A stretch of 64,000 bases of DNA from Pachyseris speciosa. Taxonomy: Eukaryota; Cnidaria; Anthozoa; Scleractinia; Pachyseridae. Shown here piece by piece: positions 12,343 through 21,998 of this stretch. The DNA is taken from positions 1,385,957 through 1,449,956 of the forward strand of contig JAEMWC010000104.1 in assembly GCA_016490735.1 (NCBI GenBank). The letters are read 5' to 3'. The first letter of the stretch is position 1. Each line of letters opens with the position of its first letter. The position numbers were made by a program, and so were the translations under genes. Under the pieces are notes generated by a model, which did no database searches, was not told where the DNA came from, and saw only the letters and a program-made list of their open reading frames with translations.

Positions 12343-12444
12343 CCTTCTACAGCAACCGAAACTAACCTTTGGTTAATTTTTAACCATTAGTTAGGGGGTT
12401 TAACCATTGGTTAAGAGTTAACCATCTTTCGAGCAACCGGGGCC

Positions 12445-12838
12445 AGAACGCTATCATAACCAAGAGAGCAGGCTACAATACCGCGATCGGCAAGCTCTTG
12501 AATGTGAGTCAATAATGGCAGCTAGAGAGTGGAAAGATCACCAAAAGGACATGTAGATCATGTAGACAGGCGCAAATTGCTGGAACAATTTCAAAGATGA
12601 AGGATTTATCACAACTGGTCAGTAAAACAGCCAAGGCAACTTTCCGGTTTCTAAAGGAACTCCAACAACGCTTCTTTTTGCACTGGAAATTTGAACTCCA
12701 ATGAACAACAGTTCGAACCACGATCTTTGAGGGCAGCCACCATAATTTTACGGATATATTTTGTCCAAACCGGTTTGTCGGCTGGGAAGCCACGCTTTTC
12801 CTAAACCAATCAGAGTAGTTGTTTATTTGAAGAACCAA
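12445..12838 (-). pseudogene. RecQ-like helicase fragment of the second element, interrupted by Harbinger
   Basis: Read on the minus strand, the sequence shows a decayed RecQ start (V-A-L-A-V-L-L-T-S-C-D-K-S-F-I-F, aligning to the Walker A region) and then, in another frame, L-P-L-L-T-H-I-Q-E-L-A-D-R-G-I-V-A-C-S-L-G, which matches RecQ motif Ia and its usual RGI-ACSLG tail. It continues on the far side of the Harbinger insertion at 1214-1108 with K-H-N-I-I-F-T-S-S-E-L, a RecQ-type segment preceding DEAH. The Harbinger element therefore landed inside this helicase remnant. Several frameshifts are present. The helicase identity rests on pattern order rather than on strong identity. Confidence 0.5.
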
Positions 12839-12974
12839 TCAGCAGACTGGGACAAATTCTGTCCCAAGGAAATGAGTTTCTAGACTCGTGCGACCAGAGG
12901 CCCGTCTCTCGCGTTCTGTTTTGGCTTTTCAGGGATATTTATTTTTCTTTCAATGGGCCTCTGGAGCCAGGGTA

Positions 12975-12983
12975 AGGATTTCG
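12975..12983. repeat. 9-bp target-site duplication, right copy
   Basis: AGGATTTCG directly follows the right TIR tip of the 519-12974 element. It pairs with 510-518, with one substitution. Confidence 0.8.
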
Positions 12984-13740
12984 AGAAATCCAGCGAAGCC
13001 TTGAAGGATATTAAAAGTATGTCTGACATCATCCAACAATACGCTTAGCGGAAAATCTGCACTGGCTTCACCGCATGATTCGAATAAATCCTCACTGTTC
13101 GGCGTTTCGTTTAGAGTGTCGCCCAGATCATCGTTTCCGTTAAACAGCATAGAACGTTTCGCTCTTACCCTAAATTTCTGGCTCATTTTCGGCTCGCGAA
13201 ACAGCGGAAGAATTTCTTTTCCTTGAGTGCTTCGGCATCGGCGAGCTGTAAGGCCGGCCCTTCTTGATATTTCTCGGAGGAGAAATGACATTCAACCTTT
13301 TGAAGCGAGGATCTCCGTCACTTTCCACGCAAGTTATGTTTTCAGAAACCAATGCTGCCCTTATAAATTCGCATAAGGTACTGACATTCCGAATTTTCAG
13401 GGCACATTTTGCTTAAACACGGGAAGACTTCTCCGTATCTTGTAGGATAACTACTCCGACATGCTTTCCAACGAGCTCGGCAAGGGGAGTGCTGCTAACT
13501 CGCGATTTTTGCGGAATTTTAAACAAATTCTCCGTGGAAACACGGTATCTGCCAGAAGACTTAAAATCAACGCAACAAATATGACACGCACTAGAAATAT
13601 CTGGCTTTTTAGCTGGTGGTTTAACCTTATTTTTTTTCTGGTGTCGAAGAGAGCGTGTTCACCGCCTCCATTGGAAAACGATGTTTTGAGTTCACGCGAC
13701 ATTGATGTATCAAATGTCCGTCTGGGTATTTTCATTTGCC
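12984..13740 (-). pseudogene. ZAD-like zinc-finger protein fragment of the outer element
   Basis: This is the inverse copy of 17131-17905 and encodes the same peptide segments: a C-x2-C pair near the start (A-C-H-I-C-C-V-D-F), a second C-x2-C pair, then a Ser/Arg-rich stretch (P-M-P-K-H-S-R-K-R-N-S-S), then L-F-N-G-N-D-D-L-G-D-T. The segments lie in different frames, so the gene is dead here. It stops where the helicase remnant begins. It lies about 270 bp inside the TIR ending at 14008 and faces the helicase gene. Its role is unknown. Position next to the TIR in two families suggests an element-encoded DNA-binding protein or the N-terminus of the transposase. Confidence 0.6.
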
Positions 13741-13809
13741 ATGTTTTCTATCAGAGACGGAGTTTGTTAATTAATAAATTGGGATAGGCGTTAAATTCCT
13801 GTCACGCCC

Positions 13810-14008
13810 CATGAACGCGAGTCACAGTGATGTTATTACAGTCCCTCTATTTTTCTCGCTTCCTCCCATACCGTCCCCCGCCCCCTAAGTAAGTTTGACA
13901 CTCTTCTCCAGGTTGACTCGGTACGTTTGAAAATCAAGATGGCCGCCATTAGCAAGCCGCGTACGATCTCGACGATCTCACGGAAAAATAGAGGACTGTG
14001 AACAGTCT
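13810..14008. repeat. Terminal repeat of the outer RecQ element
   Basis: It matches 18300-18498 in the same orientation and 1-130 inverted. It holds an internal foldback: ACAGTCCCTCTATTTTTC at about 13839 and GAAAAATAGAGGACTGT at about 13984. It also contains CAAGATGGCCGCCAT, a YY1-like motif. The tip is GAACAGTCTA. Confidence 0.85.
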
Positions 14009-15252
14009 ATTGCCTGGCGGGTTCGATATTGTTTACAAATGAGAACCAAGACCTTGTTTACACTTTCAATAATATTCTCATTTTCTAGTTGCAAGCCCTT
14101 AACTTCACCGAATCAACACTAAATACCAGCCGCAAAAAAATATTTGGGTAGGTTGAGTTAGAACAAAACTACACAAACTGAAATCTTTGGGATTCTCGCG
14201 TGTTCATAGCGATTGTCGGTTTTTGACTGTAATATGAAATAAATTATAGTCAGACCTACGCAGTTATGTGGCACGAATTCACTAGCCAAGCTACAAAATA
14301 CTGCGTATAAGATTTCGGAGTGAGAAAAGTCCAAAAATGATAGCTCGTTCCTTCAAAAGTCTTCCAGCTGCCGTAATAACATGGACGTGCTAAAACGAAG
14401 AATTTTATCCACCAAATCGCGTACTCAGCTACTTAGCGGTTGTTCCCACCATTTTGTCACGTCACTTCCGTTTCCGTCTACGCAGATTTTTGTTCACGCC
14501 AAAACCCCCTCTTCACAACGACTCGTTCCATGCGCATGGGCGCATGAATTGAGTTAAAAACGAGCAGAGTGCGGTAAGCACTGTTTTATGGTTGTCTGTT
14601 TGGAAAAAGTGACGTCTAGAGAAAGGAATTACCGACGAAATCGAAAATTATGAGCCCGTTGAACTCATATAACACTTTGCACAAGCCATTTTACACCGAG
14701 AAAACAAAAACAAACAAGACGAAGATCATGAACCAGAAATACGGAAGGTAATGATTAAACAGCACTTAGAAAACTCATTAATAATTCATGAAGGAAATAC
14801 AAGAAATTAATTTTTAATGTGTCTTTATATCAGATAAAGACACGGCTAAATTTTACATCCGATTTTTTAGGCCAAAATAACCCAAAATCTAAATTTTAGT
14901 GTAAGAATGGATAGATGTACAGTAAAGCTTTTTAAGCCGTTCAATAAATTCGCAATTCGTGTTTTATATAATCAAGTCCTAAAACACTCGGCTGCGCCTC
15001 GTGTTTTAAACTTAATAAAACACTCCTGCTCATTTATTAAACATTACTTAATAGACACTTGAAAAACAAAGCAGCCTTATAGCTATAGCCTACAACTTTT
15101 CAGCCGGTTTTTGCGGTTTTTGATCTACAAGTGATGAATAAATTATTTTTGCAGGTGATTCACCACCTCGAAATCATGTGACTACCTATACTAATAGCAT
15201 GATTTGTATGTGACATTTGGCATAAATACTACTCGTGATATTTCAAAACTTT

Positions 15253-15291
<39 letters not shown>

Positions 15292-15628
15292 TACAATTAT
15301 GCTCGTGGTATTTGTGCCAAATATCACCACAGATCATGCTATTACCTATACAAATATCACATTTTAAAGACAACTAGTTGAACAGCGATAGTTTCACTGC
15401 ACAGTGAAAAGCGTAAAATGGTGGCCATGAAAATTGCACTCACATTAAGAGAGGATCGCCTTAAGCTTTTGTAATTGCTTCTTAAGCTAAATAGCCACCA
15501 GACCTTGCATTCCGAAGTTAAAATGTTCGTTCCCTTTCGGAATACGTCGTTTGCGGAAATCAAAAAACTATTAATAGAGGAACAAATCGCGCAATGAGTT
15601 TGCCCAATAATACAGTAGATTAGACCAA
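14009..15628. other. Intergenic, no gene
   Basis: No coding signal. AT-rich repeats such as AAAACACTC with its inverse near 14970-15020, and a long imperfect palindrome around 15180-15360 (ATAGCATGATTTGTATGTGA against its inverse), suggest old MITEs. Confidence 0.5.
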
Positions 15629-15838
15629 ATAGGTGGGTTCACATTAGCTAAGTAAGTAGACCTTATGTACGCGAAGAGCTCCACAGGCGCCTCAAGCTCA
15701 TGGTGAGTACCGTATCACGCAATATAAACAAGATGGCTGCAAATTATAAGGATTTGTATGGGAATCCCCGTAATCGGTTCTAGTTAATAGATGTACGAAA
15801 AACTTCTCAATAAAAAAGCCTTACCTTACATCCAAGGT

Positions 15839-16022
15839 GTGTTGCTTAGTATCTGTGTGGTTATTTTACCGATCTATCGCGATTTGAGCGATTTATGTGC
15901 TTCCTGTATTTTCCTGTGTTCCCACTCTTGTGTTGCTTGCTATCTGTGCGGTTATTTTACCGATCTATAGTGATTTGAGCGATTTATGTTCTTCCTGTGT
16001 TTTCCTGTGTTCCCACTCTTGT
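15839..16022. repeat. Tandem duplication of about 91 bp
   Basis: Two adjacent copies share GGTTATTTTACCGATCTAT and end CCTGTGTTCCCACTCTTGTG, with a few substitutions. Confidence 0.85.
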
Positions 16023-16289
16023 GTTGCCACAGGGAACCCATACAATCTGTTTGTGTGACCCTTTGTTATTTTACAGTAAATGTGTGGGATTTAACGTATG
16101 TTTCATGCTCTAGCGACGAATCGCTAAATATATGTATTGAACAACGATAAATAAAAGTTAAATAGTCTGACCTGTGGTGTACGGCCGTCCTTCTTTTTGT
16201 CTCAATAGTGATATTTTAAGTGATTTTGTCGGGTTTTGTCTTCGCCGCCGACTGTGCCTCATAAGAAACGATGAGGCATAGTTACCCTG

Positions 16290-16355
16290 GCTCCAGAGGC
16301 CCGTTGAAAAAAATAAATATCCCTGAAAAGCCAAAATAGAACGCGAGTGACTTGA
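16290..16355. repeat. Terminal fragment of the TACCCTGG RecQ-element family
   Basis: It matches, in inverse orientation, 12910-12974: TACCCTGGCTCCAGAGGCCC, then AAATAAATATCCCTGAAAAG. No partner end was found, so it is a solo end. Confidence 0.7.
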
Positions 16356-16419
16356 AAGTGTACTTCGGCGGCTTTGAAGATCAGGCGTTTCCAAGGCTAC
16401 AAAGTAGCCTACTTACTTA

Positions 16420-16517
16420 CCGTATTTTCTCGATTAAACGCCCCCGGCGTTTATTTAAAAATTAGCAGTTTTGACCCGGCGTTTAAACGAGGCCGGCGTT
16501 TAATCGAGAAAATACGG
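16420..16517. mobile_element. MITE with CCGTATTTTCTCG ends
   Basis: The ends CCGTATTTTCTCGATTAAAC and its inverse are perfect and are flanked by TA on both sides, which suggests a Tc1/mariner-type mover. Length 98 bp. Confidence 0.85.
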
Positions 16518-16691
16518 TACGCTGATATGAGACCCGTTCACATCTGAAGTACGCCTCAAGTATCCTTGAGGTATACTTACCAAGCTTAGTATGAACCCAC
16601 CTAATATAATTCACTGCAGTAATATCAACCAGTGGTGCGGCTGAAAATTTGCAAGGAAATATTCTTATATAAAAAAAATCTAGATCCACTA

Positions 16692-16922
16692 CAGTGGCGT
16701 AGCTACCTGTACGCACGCACGCACGTGCGTACCTGAAAAGGGCGAAAATAAAAACAAAATGAAATATCGGTTTATTGTTCTTGGAGATGTAGGCATGTAC
16801 ACATTCATTGTTTTTTGTAGATTTCTGAGAAGCGCGAACCTAAATGAAAACTTGTTGAGACAAAACTTGTTTGGGGTGTTGGAAAAGTGTGTACCTGTGA
16901 AAAAATCCTGGCTACGCCCCTG
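16692..16922. mobile_element. MITE with CAGTGGCGTAGC ends
   Basis: CAGTGGCGTAGCTACCTG on the left and, inverted, CAGGGGCGTAGCCAGGATTT on the right. CACTA repeats directly on both sides (16687-16691, 16923-16927). Such ends are typical of hAT-type non-autonomous elements, which normally make 8-bp duplications, so the assignment is tentative. Confidence 0.65.
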
Positions 16923-17130
16923 CACTAGTTCAATTTTAGACGAAGTGGGAGCCACGGCCTGTTTTTCATGAATACCGTGTCAGAATTAGTCAGCAATCGT
17001 CGAAAATAAGTTAAAGATGTTGCTTGCCTAACATCACGGGGGCAGACTGTTCCTAAGAACCGCACAACTATAAATAAAGCTATTTTTTATAATATTTATT
17101 AATTAACAAACTCCGCCTCTGATAGAAAAC

Positions 17131-17900
17131 ATGGCAAATGAAAATACCCAGACGGACATTTGATACATCAATGTCGCGTGAACTCAAAACATCGTTTTCC
17201 AATGGAGGCGGTGAACACGCTCTCTTCGACACCAGAAAAAAAATAAGGTTAAACCACCAGCTAAAAAGCCAGATATTTCTAGTGCGTGTCGTATTTGTTG
17301 CGTTGATTTTAAGTCTTCTGGCAGATACCGTGTTTCCACGGAGAATTTGTTTAAAATTCCGCAAAAATCGCGAGTTAGCAGCACTCCCCTTGCCGAGCTC
17401 GTTGGAAAGCATGTCGGAGTAGTTATCCTACAAGATACGGAGAAGTCTTCCCGTGTTTAAGCAAAATGTGCCCTGAAAATTCGGAATGTCAGTACCTTAT
17501 GCGAATTTATAAGGGCAGCATTGGTTTCTGAAAACATAACTTGCGTGGAAAGTGACGGAGATCCTCGCTTCAAAAGGTTGAATGTCATTTCTCCTCCGAG
17601 AAATATCAAGAAGAGCCGGCCTTACAGCTCGCCGATGCCGAAGCACTCAAGGAAAAGAAATTCTTCCGCTGTTTCGCGAGCCGAAAATGAGCCAGAAATT
17701 TAGGGTAAGAGCGAAACGTTCTATGCTGTTTAACGGAAACGATGATCTGGGCGACACTCTAAACGAAACGCCGAACAGTGAGGATTTATTCGAATCATGC
17801 GGTGAAGCCAGTGCAGATTTTCCGCTAAGCGTATTGTTGGATGATGTCGGACATACTTTTAATGTCCTTCAAGGCTTCGCTGGATTTCTCGAAACCCTTG
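17131..17900 (+). pseudogene. ZAD-like zinc-finger protein fragment
   Basis: A start M-A-N-E-N-T-Q-T-D-I at 17131 is followed in another frame by K-P-P-A-K-K-P-D-I-S-S-A-C-R-I-C-C-V-D-F, then, after one more frame change near 17460, by S-K-C-A-L-K-I-R-N-V-S-T-L-C-E-F-I, and then a basic Ser-rich stretch to 17700. The two C-x2-C pairs about 55 residues apart resemble a ZAD-type zinc module. A further frame encodes L-F-N-G-N-D-D-L-G-D-T to about 17890, where the helicase remnant begins on the other strand. At least three frame breaks make it non-functional. I do not recognise a named family member. Confidence 0.6.
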
Positions 17901-18104
17901 GCTGTCATGCCAAAATTGCTCTTCCACGATGCTGCGAAGCGGGACGATAACTAAACAACACGGATCAGTGACACATTCCTCCATTTCTTTTGCAATGACA
18001 AAGCTTTGATATATTAAGCTCTTCCCGAAGCCAGTTGGTAGTACAGCAAATACATCTTTGCCATCCAGCAAATTTTTCAACGCTTCTTCTTGTTTCTCTT
18101 TCAA
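17892..18104 (-). pseudogene. RecQ-like helicase N-terminal fragment, second copy
   Basis: About 71 residues nearly identical to the fragment at 304-518, including LPTGFGKSLIYQ and LVIVPLRSIVEEQ. After G-F-R it runs directly into the zinc-finger piece of the element, an internal deletion junction. It faces the zinc-finger piece, so the two genes were convergent in the full-length parent. Confidence 0.85.
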
Positions 18105-18716
18105 AACTAAACCTCCAAGGCGCTTAGTTAATCTGTCTGAAAACGATGTCTGAAATTGATCTCCCGCGCTCGAGAGCCATTTTTAGAACTGTCGACTTGT
18201 CAACGGCTTGTCAGTGTAAGCCAAACGTGTTGTCAACACAGATTAACCTCTATTGTTTAATGACCAATCAGATAGCTGCGTTGCTGGAGCAACGCACTCC
18301 TTGAAAGCGAGTCGCAGTGATGTTACCACAGTCCCTCTATTTTTCTCGCCCCCCCCCCCCCCCCCCCTCCCCCTAGAGATACAAAATCCCCGAGGCCCAC
18401 TGACTCGGTACGTTGGATAACCAAGATGGCCGCCATAAACAAGCCGCGTACGATCTCGTCGATCTCACGGAAAAATAGAGGACTGTGAACAGTCTATACT
18501 TTTTGAGTCAAATTCAACCTCGTTCCCAGGGAAACTCCTCTTCCCGCCCCCTGGAGCGAGAGAGAAGAGAATCTGGGAGATTACAGATACAGCTGTTTCG
18601 GAAAAGGTTGTTCTGAAAAAGAGAAATCTAAAGGTCTGATGGGTAGGGGTAGGTTCGGAGTTTCAGCGCGATGGTCGGACATCGTGTGAATGTAAGTTTG
18701 CGCGTTCTAAAAGAAC

Positions 18717-18749
<33 letters not shown>

Positions 18750-18927
18750 TTATACGTTGTCCCTTATTATGCGCCAGAAGCTTCACTTGCTCTAATTACC
18801 GATAAGGTAAAGATAAGGTAAGAGCAGTAAACATGAATAAAATATTCATAAATTAATGAAAACATCCGGCGTTGAACTGATTTACATTTTCAGTCGGGAA
18901 AATTGACGGGCTACCAATAAATCCTTT

Positions 18928-19294
18928 TCAAACCTTTTTTCGGCTGAAACGATTTCGATTCAAAGATAGCAAAACGCAAGAAATACCATGTTCTGATCCT
19001 GTCTCTTCCTGAATTTCGTGTGCGATCTCTGCAAGCGTTCCATCTGGACGTTGCAGTAAAGCTTCCATGATTACGAATTCCACGTGCGGATGCATAATAA
19101 AACTATTTATTGCTCGTTGGAACTTTTCTGCCTTTACTTCCCCAGTATTAAGGAATTTTAACACAAAGCGCTGGAAAGTTTTGGGCGTCATATCGTACAG
19201 AGCAGCTGCTTCTTCGTCTACACTGTATCCTAAAAATTAACTCTTTCATCCATATTGCACGCTATCGCAGGTCTTCACTGTATGGTCGCGGCAT
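18928..19294 (-). pseudogene. Tc1-like/DDE transposase, N-terminal fragment
   Basis: The start is M-P-R-P-Y-S-E-D-L-R at 19294, a common opening of Tc1-type transposases. A TAG follows immediately where a Trp is expected, and a frameshift lies near 19235. The frame then reads through a double helix-turn-helix: S-V-D-E-E-A-A-A-L-Y, K-T-F-Q-R-F-V-L-K-F-L-N-T-G-E-V, and L-A-E-I-A-H-E-I-Q-E-E-T-G before N-R-N-R-F-S-R-K-K-V. The paired-like DNA-binding part is thus present and the catalytic DDE part is absent. It is a dead remnant inside the third TIR element. Confidence 0.65.
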
Positions 19295-19299
19295 CCCCA

Positions 19300-20208
19300 G
19301 TTCTGGACGTTTCAAAAAGAATATTCAATGTCCCAGACTACCTTTCGGGATTGTCGCGTACGCTTTCTGATGTGGGAAATAATTAGAGAGGTCCACACTT
19401 TCACAATCGCAAAATCCAAGCAGCTTTATTGAAGAGAGAGAGCACTCACAGACCCGTCGCTAAGAATCGAAAAAACCCTACACAAAACCACAAACACGAT
19501 ACTTTATCTTTCTTGCGTTCCATATACAAACAAACACTCATTGGCTAAGAAGCTCTTTTCAGACAGGTTCACTCAATCCACGAGCATTCTTTCACGCATA
19601 CTTGCACGCAATCCTTACTTGAACAGTACCGTGACATAACAAAGTCACGCAAAGAACGCGACATACCCGATAGTTTTCGACATTGACAAACTTTGCCGAA
19701 ACAGCTGTAAACAAATCGAGGAAGGGGAGGATTAGTGTGAAAGTTGTCTCTACTGAGCCTAGGGGAGAACGGAAAAGTTCCGAAAGCCAACGAAGCGTGT
19801 TATCCGCGGAGAAGCTTTTGTGTTTCACGAACCATGTCGAGTGGGATAAATTCTGGTAAATCCTCACACGCCAAAACAAAATTATAAGGCGACGGGTACT
19901 GCGACGGCTGAAAGGCAAAACAAAAGCTGTGAACGGCTAAAGGGTAACTAGTCGGGATCAAGGTTTAAAGTGATACCCAATATAAAATGTTTAAAATATT
20001 GATTTCCAAGAGCACAGACAAGCAATTGCACGCTAAATGTTTACATTTATAATTGCTTCAGATCACTAGCCCTTCGTCAGAGCGAATCTAGGAATTGTGG
20101 TTGTACACAATTCCTCGATTCGCTCTGACACGGTGGTCAATTCTCCGTTGGTCCGACGCAGCACCACAAGACGCCAAAAATTTTGCATACCACGAAACAA
20201 AACAGCCA
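19300..20208. other. No gene; contains a Penelope-type tail motif
   Basis: No coding signal in the first 700 bp. At 20083-20170, AGCCCTTCGTCAGAGCGAAT and CGGTGGTCAATTC resemble the tail found with a Penelope-like fragment at 41080-41180, so this may be an eroded copy. Confidence 0.4.
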
Positions 20209-20218
20209 CTCGTTTGCA

Positions 20219-20790
20219 GGGTGTCTGGAAAACTCAGACCTAGAAAACTCAGACCTCAGACCTAGAAAACTCAGAACCCCCCCCCCCCCCCCCCAATCTG
20301 GAAAACTCAGACCCCCTCATAACTATACAAATTTTCAAAGTCAAATAAACGTGGGCAAAATGAATTATCGCCGTTCAGTGCGCTGAAATGTTACACCCTC
20401 TATTTATCGCAGATAACAAACACCTCACCTTTATCGGCTCCGGAGCACGAGACCTAGAAAACTCAGACCCCCCAAACTGGAAAGCTCAGACCCCCTCAAA
20501 ACTATACAAATTTTCAAAGTCAAATAAACGTGGGCAATATGAATTATCGGGGATCTGAGTTTTCCAGATTGGGGGGGTCGGAGCCGATTATAATAACATG
20601 GGACGACAAAGGTGAAGTGTTTCAGGTGTTTGTTATCTGCGATAAATAGAAGGTGTAACATTTCAGCGCACTGAACGGCGATAATTCATTTTGCCCACGT
20701 TTATTTGTTTTCCAGATTGGGGGGGGTCTGAGTTTTCTAGGTCTGAGGTCTGAGGTCTGAGTTTTCTAGGTCTGAGTTTTCCAGACACCC
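20219..20790. mobile_element. Long-TIR MITE with 10-bp duplication
   Basis: The ends GGGTGTCTGG and CCAGACACCC are perfect and arms of about 200 bp match, holding repeats of AAAACTCAGACCTAG. It is flanked by identical CTCGTTTGCA (20209-20218 and 20791-20800). A 9-11 bp duplication is typical of Mutator-like elements. No gene. A run of C (about 16) lies at 20279-20294. Confidence 0.9.
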
Positions 20791-21229
20791 CTCGTTTGCA
20801 CAGTGGTAAACGCAACGAGCATTTTGTCAGCCGAAGTTTATTCGAAATTTATATTTTGCTAGAAGTGCAGCAGCGCGGAAAGAAGAAGAAATATATGAGC
20901 TACATTCTTTAGAGGCTGTCGAAGATCCAAAATCTTTGACCGTGAAAATCATCGGGGCTGCATTTCACAGGAAACGATTGTCATTCTTCTCAAATGTAAC
21001 ACACCATGTTGATTTGTTACAGCATTTTTAAAATTCGGATGCGTCAAAACTTTAAGTGTTAGCGAATGAAAGGGAAACTTCAACACCGCAACCATGAAGA
21101 GTCCACGGGCATATTAAGATTCTTATAACGGCTGTACATGTCTGGATCTTTTTCACATGCCATCTCAACCGGGTCGGCAACACGCTATTCTTATCTGGTA
21201 AAATACTAAATTGCGGTTGCGCTTCGCAT

Positions 21230-21430
21230 CACTCCATGCTCGCCTTTCCGATACTAAACCAGTGACCGTGATCGAAAGCTTTTTGAATATCAGAGAAATA
21301 AACTTTTTCGTTCCAACGGATGAGAGTTTTTTTGAAACCGATGACTTTCCCAGAACCCAGTTGACTGGCAGAAAGTTTGTTTTGACTGCATAAAATTGTG
21401 AGCGAGTACAGAACACGAAAGCCTCGCTTG
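21230..21430 (-). pseudogene. Possible decayed RecQ-like fragment
   Basis: The minus strand near 21371 reads CTGCCA, three stray bases, AACTGGGTTCTGGGAAAGTC, which would be the codons of L-P-T-G-F-G-K-S with small indels. It lies about 200 bp inside the right TIR and faces inward, the position of RecQ in the other two families. No longer motif is preserved, so this is suggestive only. Confidence 0.25.
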
Positions 21431-21851
21431 GATTGTGACAAAACAAACGGCAGCAAAATATTAAAATATAAGGACCCCTCCCTAACGTCTTCAATTGTCT
21501 CAGACACACGTGACCAGACCAAAACAGGGTCTCTTCTCTCTCGCTCCAGGGGGCGGGAAGAGGAGAGACCCTGGGAACGAAGTTGAGTCAAATTGAACTT
21601 TAACAGATACGGAAATCAATAATGCTGTCCATTTCTCATACAGCCAAATTTGGAAGTTGAACAACAATCTACCTTGAGTTACAGAATTGGCTTTCCAAAC
21701 TTTTTAATCTCTCCTAAAACAGAGGCTTAATATTAGTCACGGGGTTTAGCATAGCCCTGGAAATGACATTCTCAAACGTATTAATAATTCATTACGTCAA
21801 CTACCAATCACCGGATGTATACCACATCACGTGGATGTTTTTGGATACCCA

Positions 21852-21998
21852 ATAGGTGGTTTGCAGCCAATTTCTAGAGACACAGATAACAATGGTGAAA
21901 CGAACAAATGCTGGTGGACGAACAAAAGGAGCTAATGCGAGATGTATTGTTTACGTCCACCAGAATGGCGGCGATGACGTAACGTGCAAACCACCTAT
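21852..21998. mobile_element. MITE, TAGGTGGTTT family, copy 2
   Basis: Same element as 2208-2352 in opposite orientation, 147 bp, with ATAGGTGGTTTGCA and TGCAAACCACCTAT ends. It includes AATGGCGGCGATGACGTAAC, a YY1-like core beside a CRE-like TGACGTAA. Confidence 0.85.

Larger units (their letters stand above)
8184..12350. mobile_element. Satellite-armed non-autonomous TIR element inserted in the Harbinger right TIR
   Basis: The ends GTAGAAGGCACAAGTG are perfect inverted repeats. Both arms then run through a 39-bp satellite (8191-8420 and 11803-12342) and a further matching block of about 55 bp (8421-8478 against 11750-11806, containing AAAGGCACCTGCCATTCAAA). The interior holds no recognisable gene. 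A block near 9800-9967 ending GGCATGGCAATCTTGAAAAT resembles a LINE 3' tail, followed directly by the nested element at 9976. Without nested insertions it is about 3.1 kb. Superfamily is unknown. Confidence 0.8.
1215..12444. mobile_element. PIF/Harbinger DNA transposon, interrupted in its right TIR
   Basis: The ends are GGGCCCGGTTGCTCGAAAG on the left and its inverted equivalent on the right (12424-12444). Behind each end are repeated runs of GGTTAA-type sequence and a second, internal copy of the tip (about 1315 on the left, about 8170 on the right). It holds the two genes expected of Harbinger elements, a Myb/SANT-like gene (+) and a DDE transposase (-), arranged convergently. Without the 4.2-kb insertion at 8184-12350 it is about 7.1 kb. 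No clean 3-bp target duplication is visible (CCA left, AGA right). The transposase is open throughout, so the copy may be young or under assembly-level damage only in its partner gene. Confidence 0.9.
519..12974. mobile_element. Second RecQ/zinc-finger TIR element (TACCCTGG ends), nested in the first
   Basis: Left end TACCCTGGGTGCCAGAGG and right end (read inward on the other strand) TACCCTGGCTCCAGAGG are inverted repeats, and both continue to CCTCTGGTCGCACGA about 90-110 bp inside, so each end can fold back on itself. It is flanked by the 9-bp duplication described at 510-518. Without the Harbinger insertion at 1215-12444 it is about 1.2 kb long. It carries a zinc-finger piece (+) near its left end and a RecQ piece (-) from its right end, joined at about 1107. 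It is a deletion derivative with no complete gene. A lone terminal fragment of the same family occurs at 16290-16355. Confidence 0.8.
1..14008. mobile_element. Outer RecQ/zinc-finger TIR element (left end outside window), split by a nested insertion
   Basis: Two pieces belong to one element: 1-518 (helicase side) and 12975-14008 (zinc-finger side). Together they equal, in inverse orientation, the uninterrupted copy at 17091-18498, which reads straight through the point where the large insertion sits here. The right terminus ends at 14008 with a repeat of about 200 bp that matches 18300-18498. The left terminus lies mostly before base 1. Gene order is TIR, helicase fragment rightward, zinc-finger fragment leftward, TIR. 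Both genes are fragments, so this is an internally deleted, non-autonomous derivative of roughly 1.6 kb. Superfamily assignment (helicase-bearing Academ- or Kolobok-like) is a guess from memory. Confidence 0.75.
15629..16604. mobile_element. Possible TIR element with TAGGTGGGTTCA ends
   Basis: ATAGGTGGGTTCACATTAGC at 15629 and, inverted at 16570-16604, TTAGGTGGGTTCATACTAAG are similar for about 35 bp. The interior holds a tandem duplication and MITE pieces and no gene. It could also be two fragments of one dispersed repeat. Confidence 0.35.
17091..18498. mobile_element. Inverted copy of the outer RecQ/zinc-finger element, with the empty site
   Basis: The sequence equals 1-518 joined to 12984-13772, inverted. 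The zinc-finger piece reads rightward from 17131 and the helicase piece leftward from 18104. They meet at about 17892-17905, where AGGGTTTCG occurs once: the pre-insertion state of the site filled at 519-12974. The helicase-side TIR is complete (to 18498). The zinc-finger-side TIR is missing, cut near 17091. A C run of about 17 lies at 18350-18367. Confidence 0.85.
18519..21582. mobile_element. Third TIR element with hairpin ends (CTCGTTCCCAGG)
   Basis: Left end CTCGTTCCCAGGGAAACTCC and right end, inverted, CTTCGTTCCCAGGGTCTCTC share about 55 bp, including CTTCCCGCCCCCTGGAGCG. Each end folds on itself (CAGGGTCTCT against AGAGACCCTG on the right). A 16-bp direct repeat with one mismatch, TTGAGTCAAATTCAAC and TTGAGTCAAATTGAAC, flanks it at 18503-18518 and 21583-21598. 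The interior contains a Tc1-like pseudogene, a MITE with its own 10-bp duplication, a 30-base A run (18719-18747) and a faint RecQ-like trace near the right end. Confidence 0.65.

Noticed and set aside
1212..12447. 3-bp target duplication of the Harbinger element
   Set aside because: CCA on the left and AGA on the right do not match, and the typical TWA target is absent.
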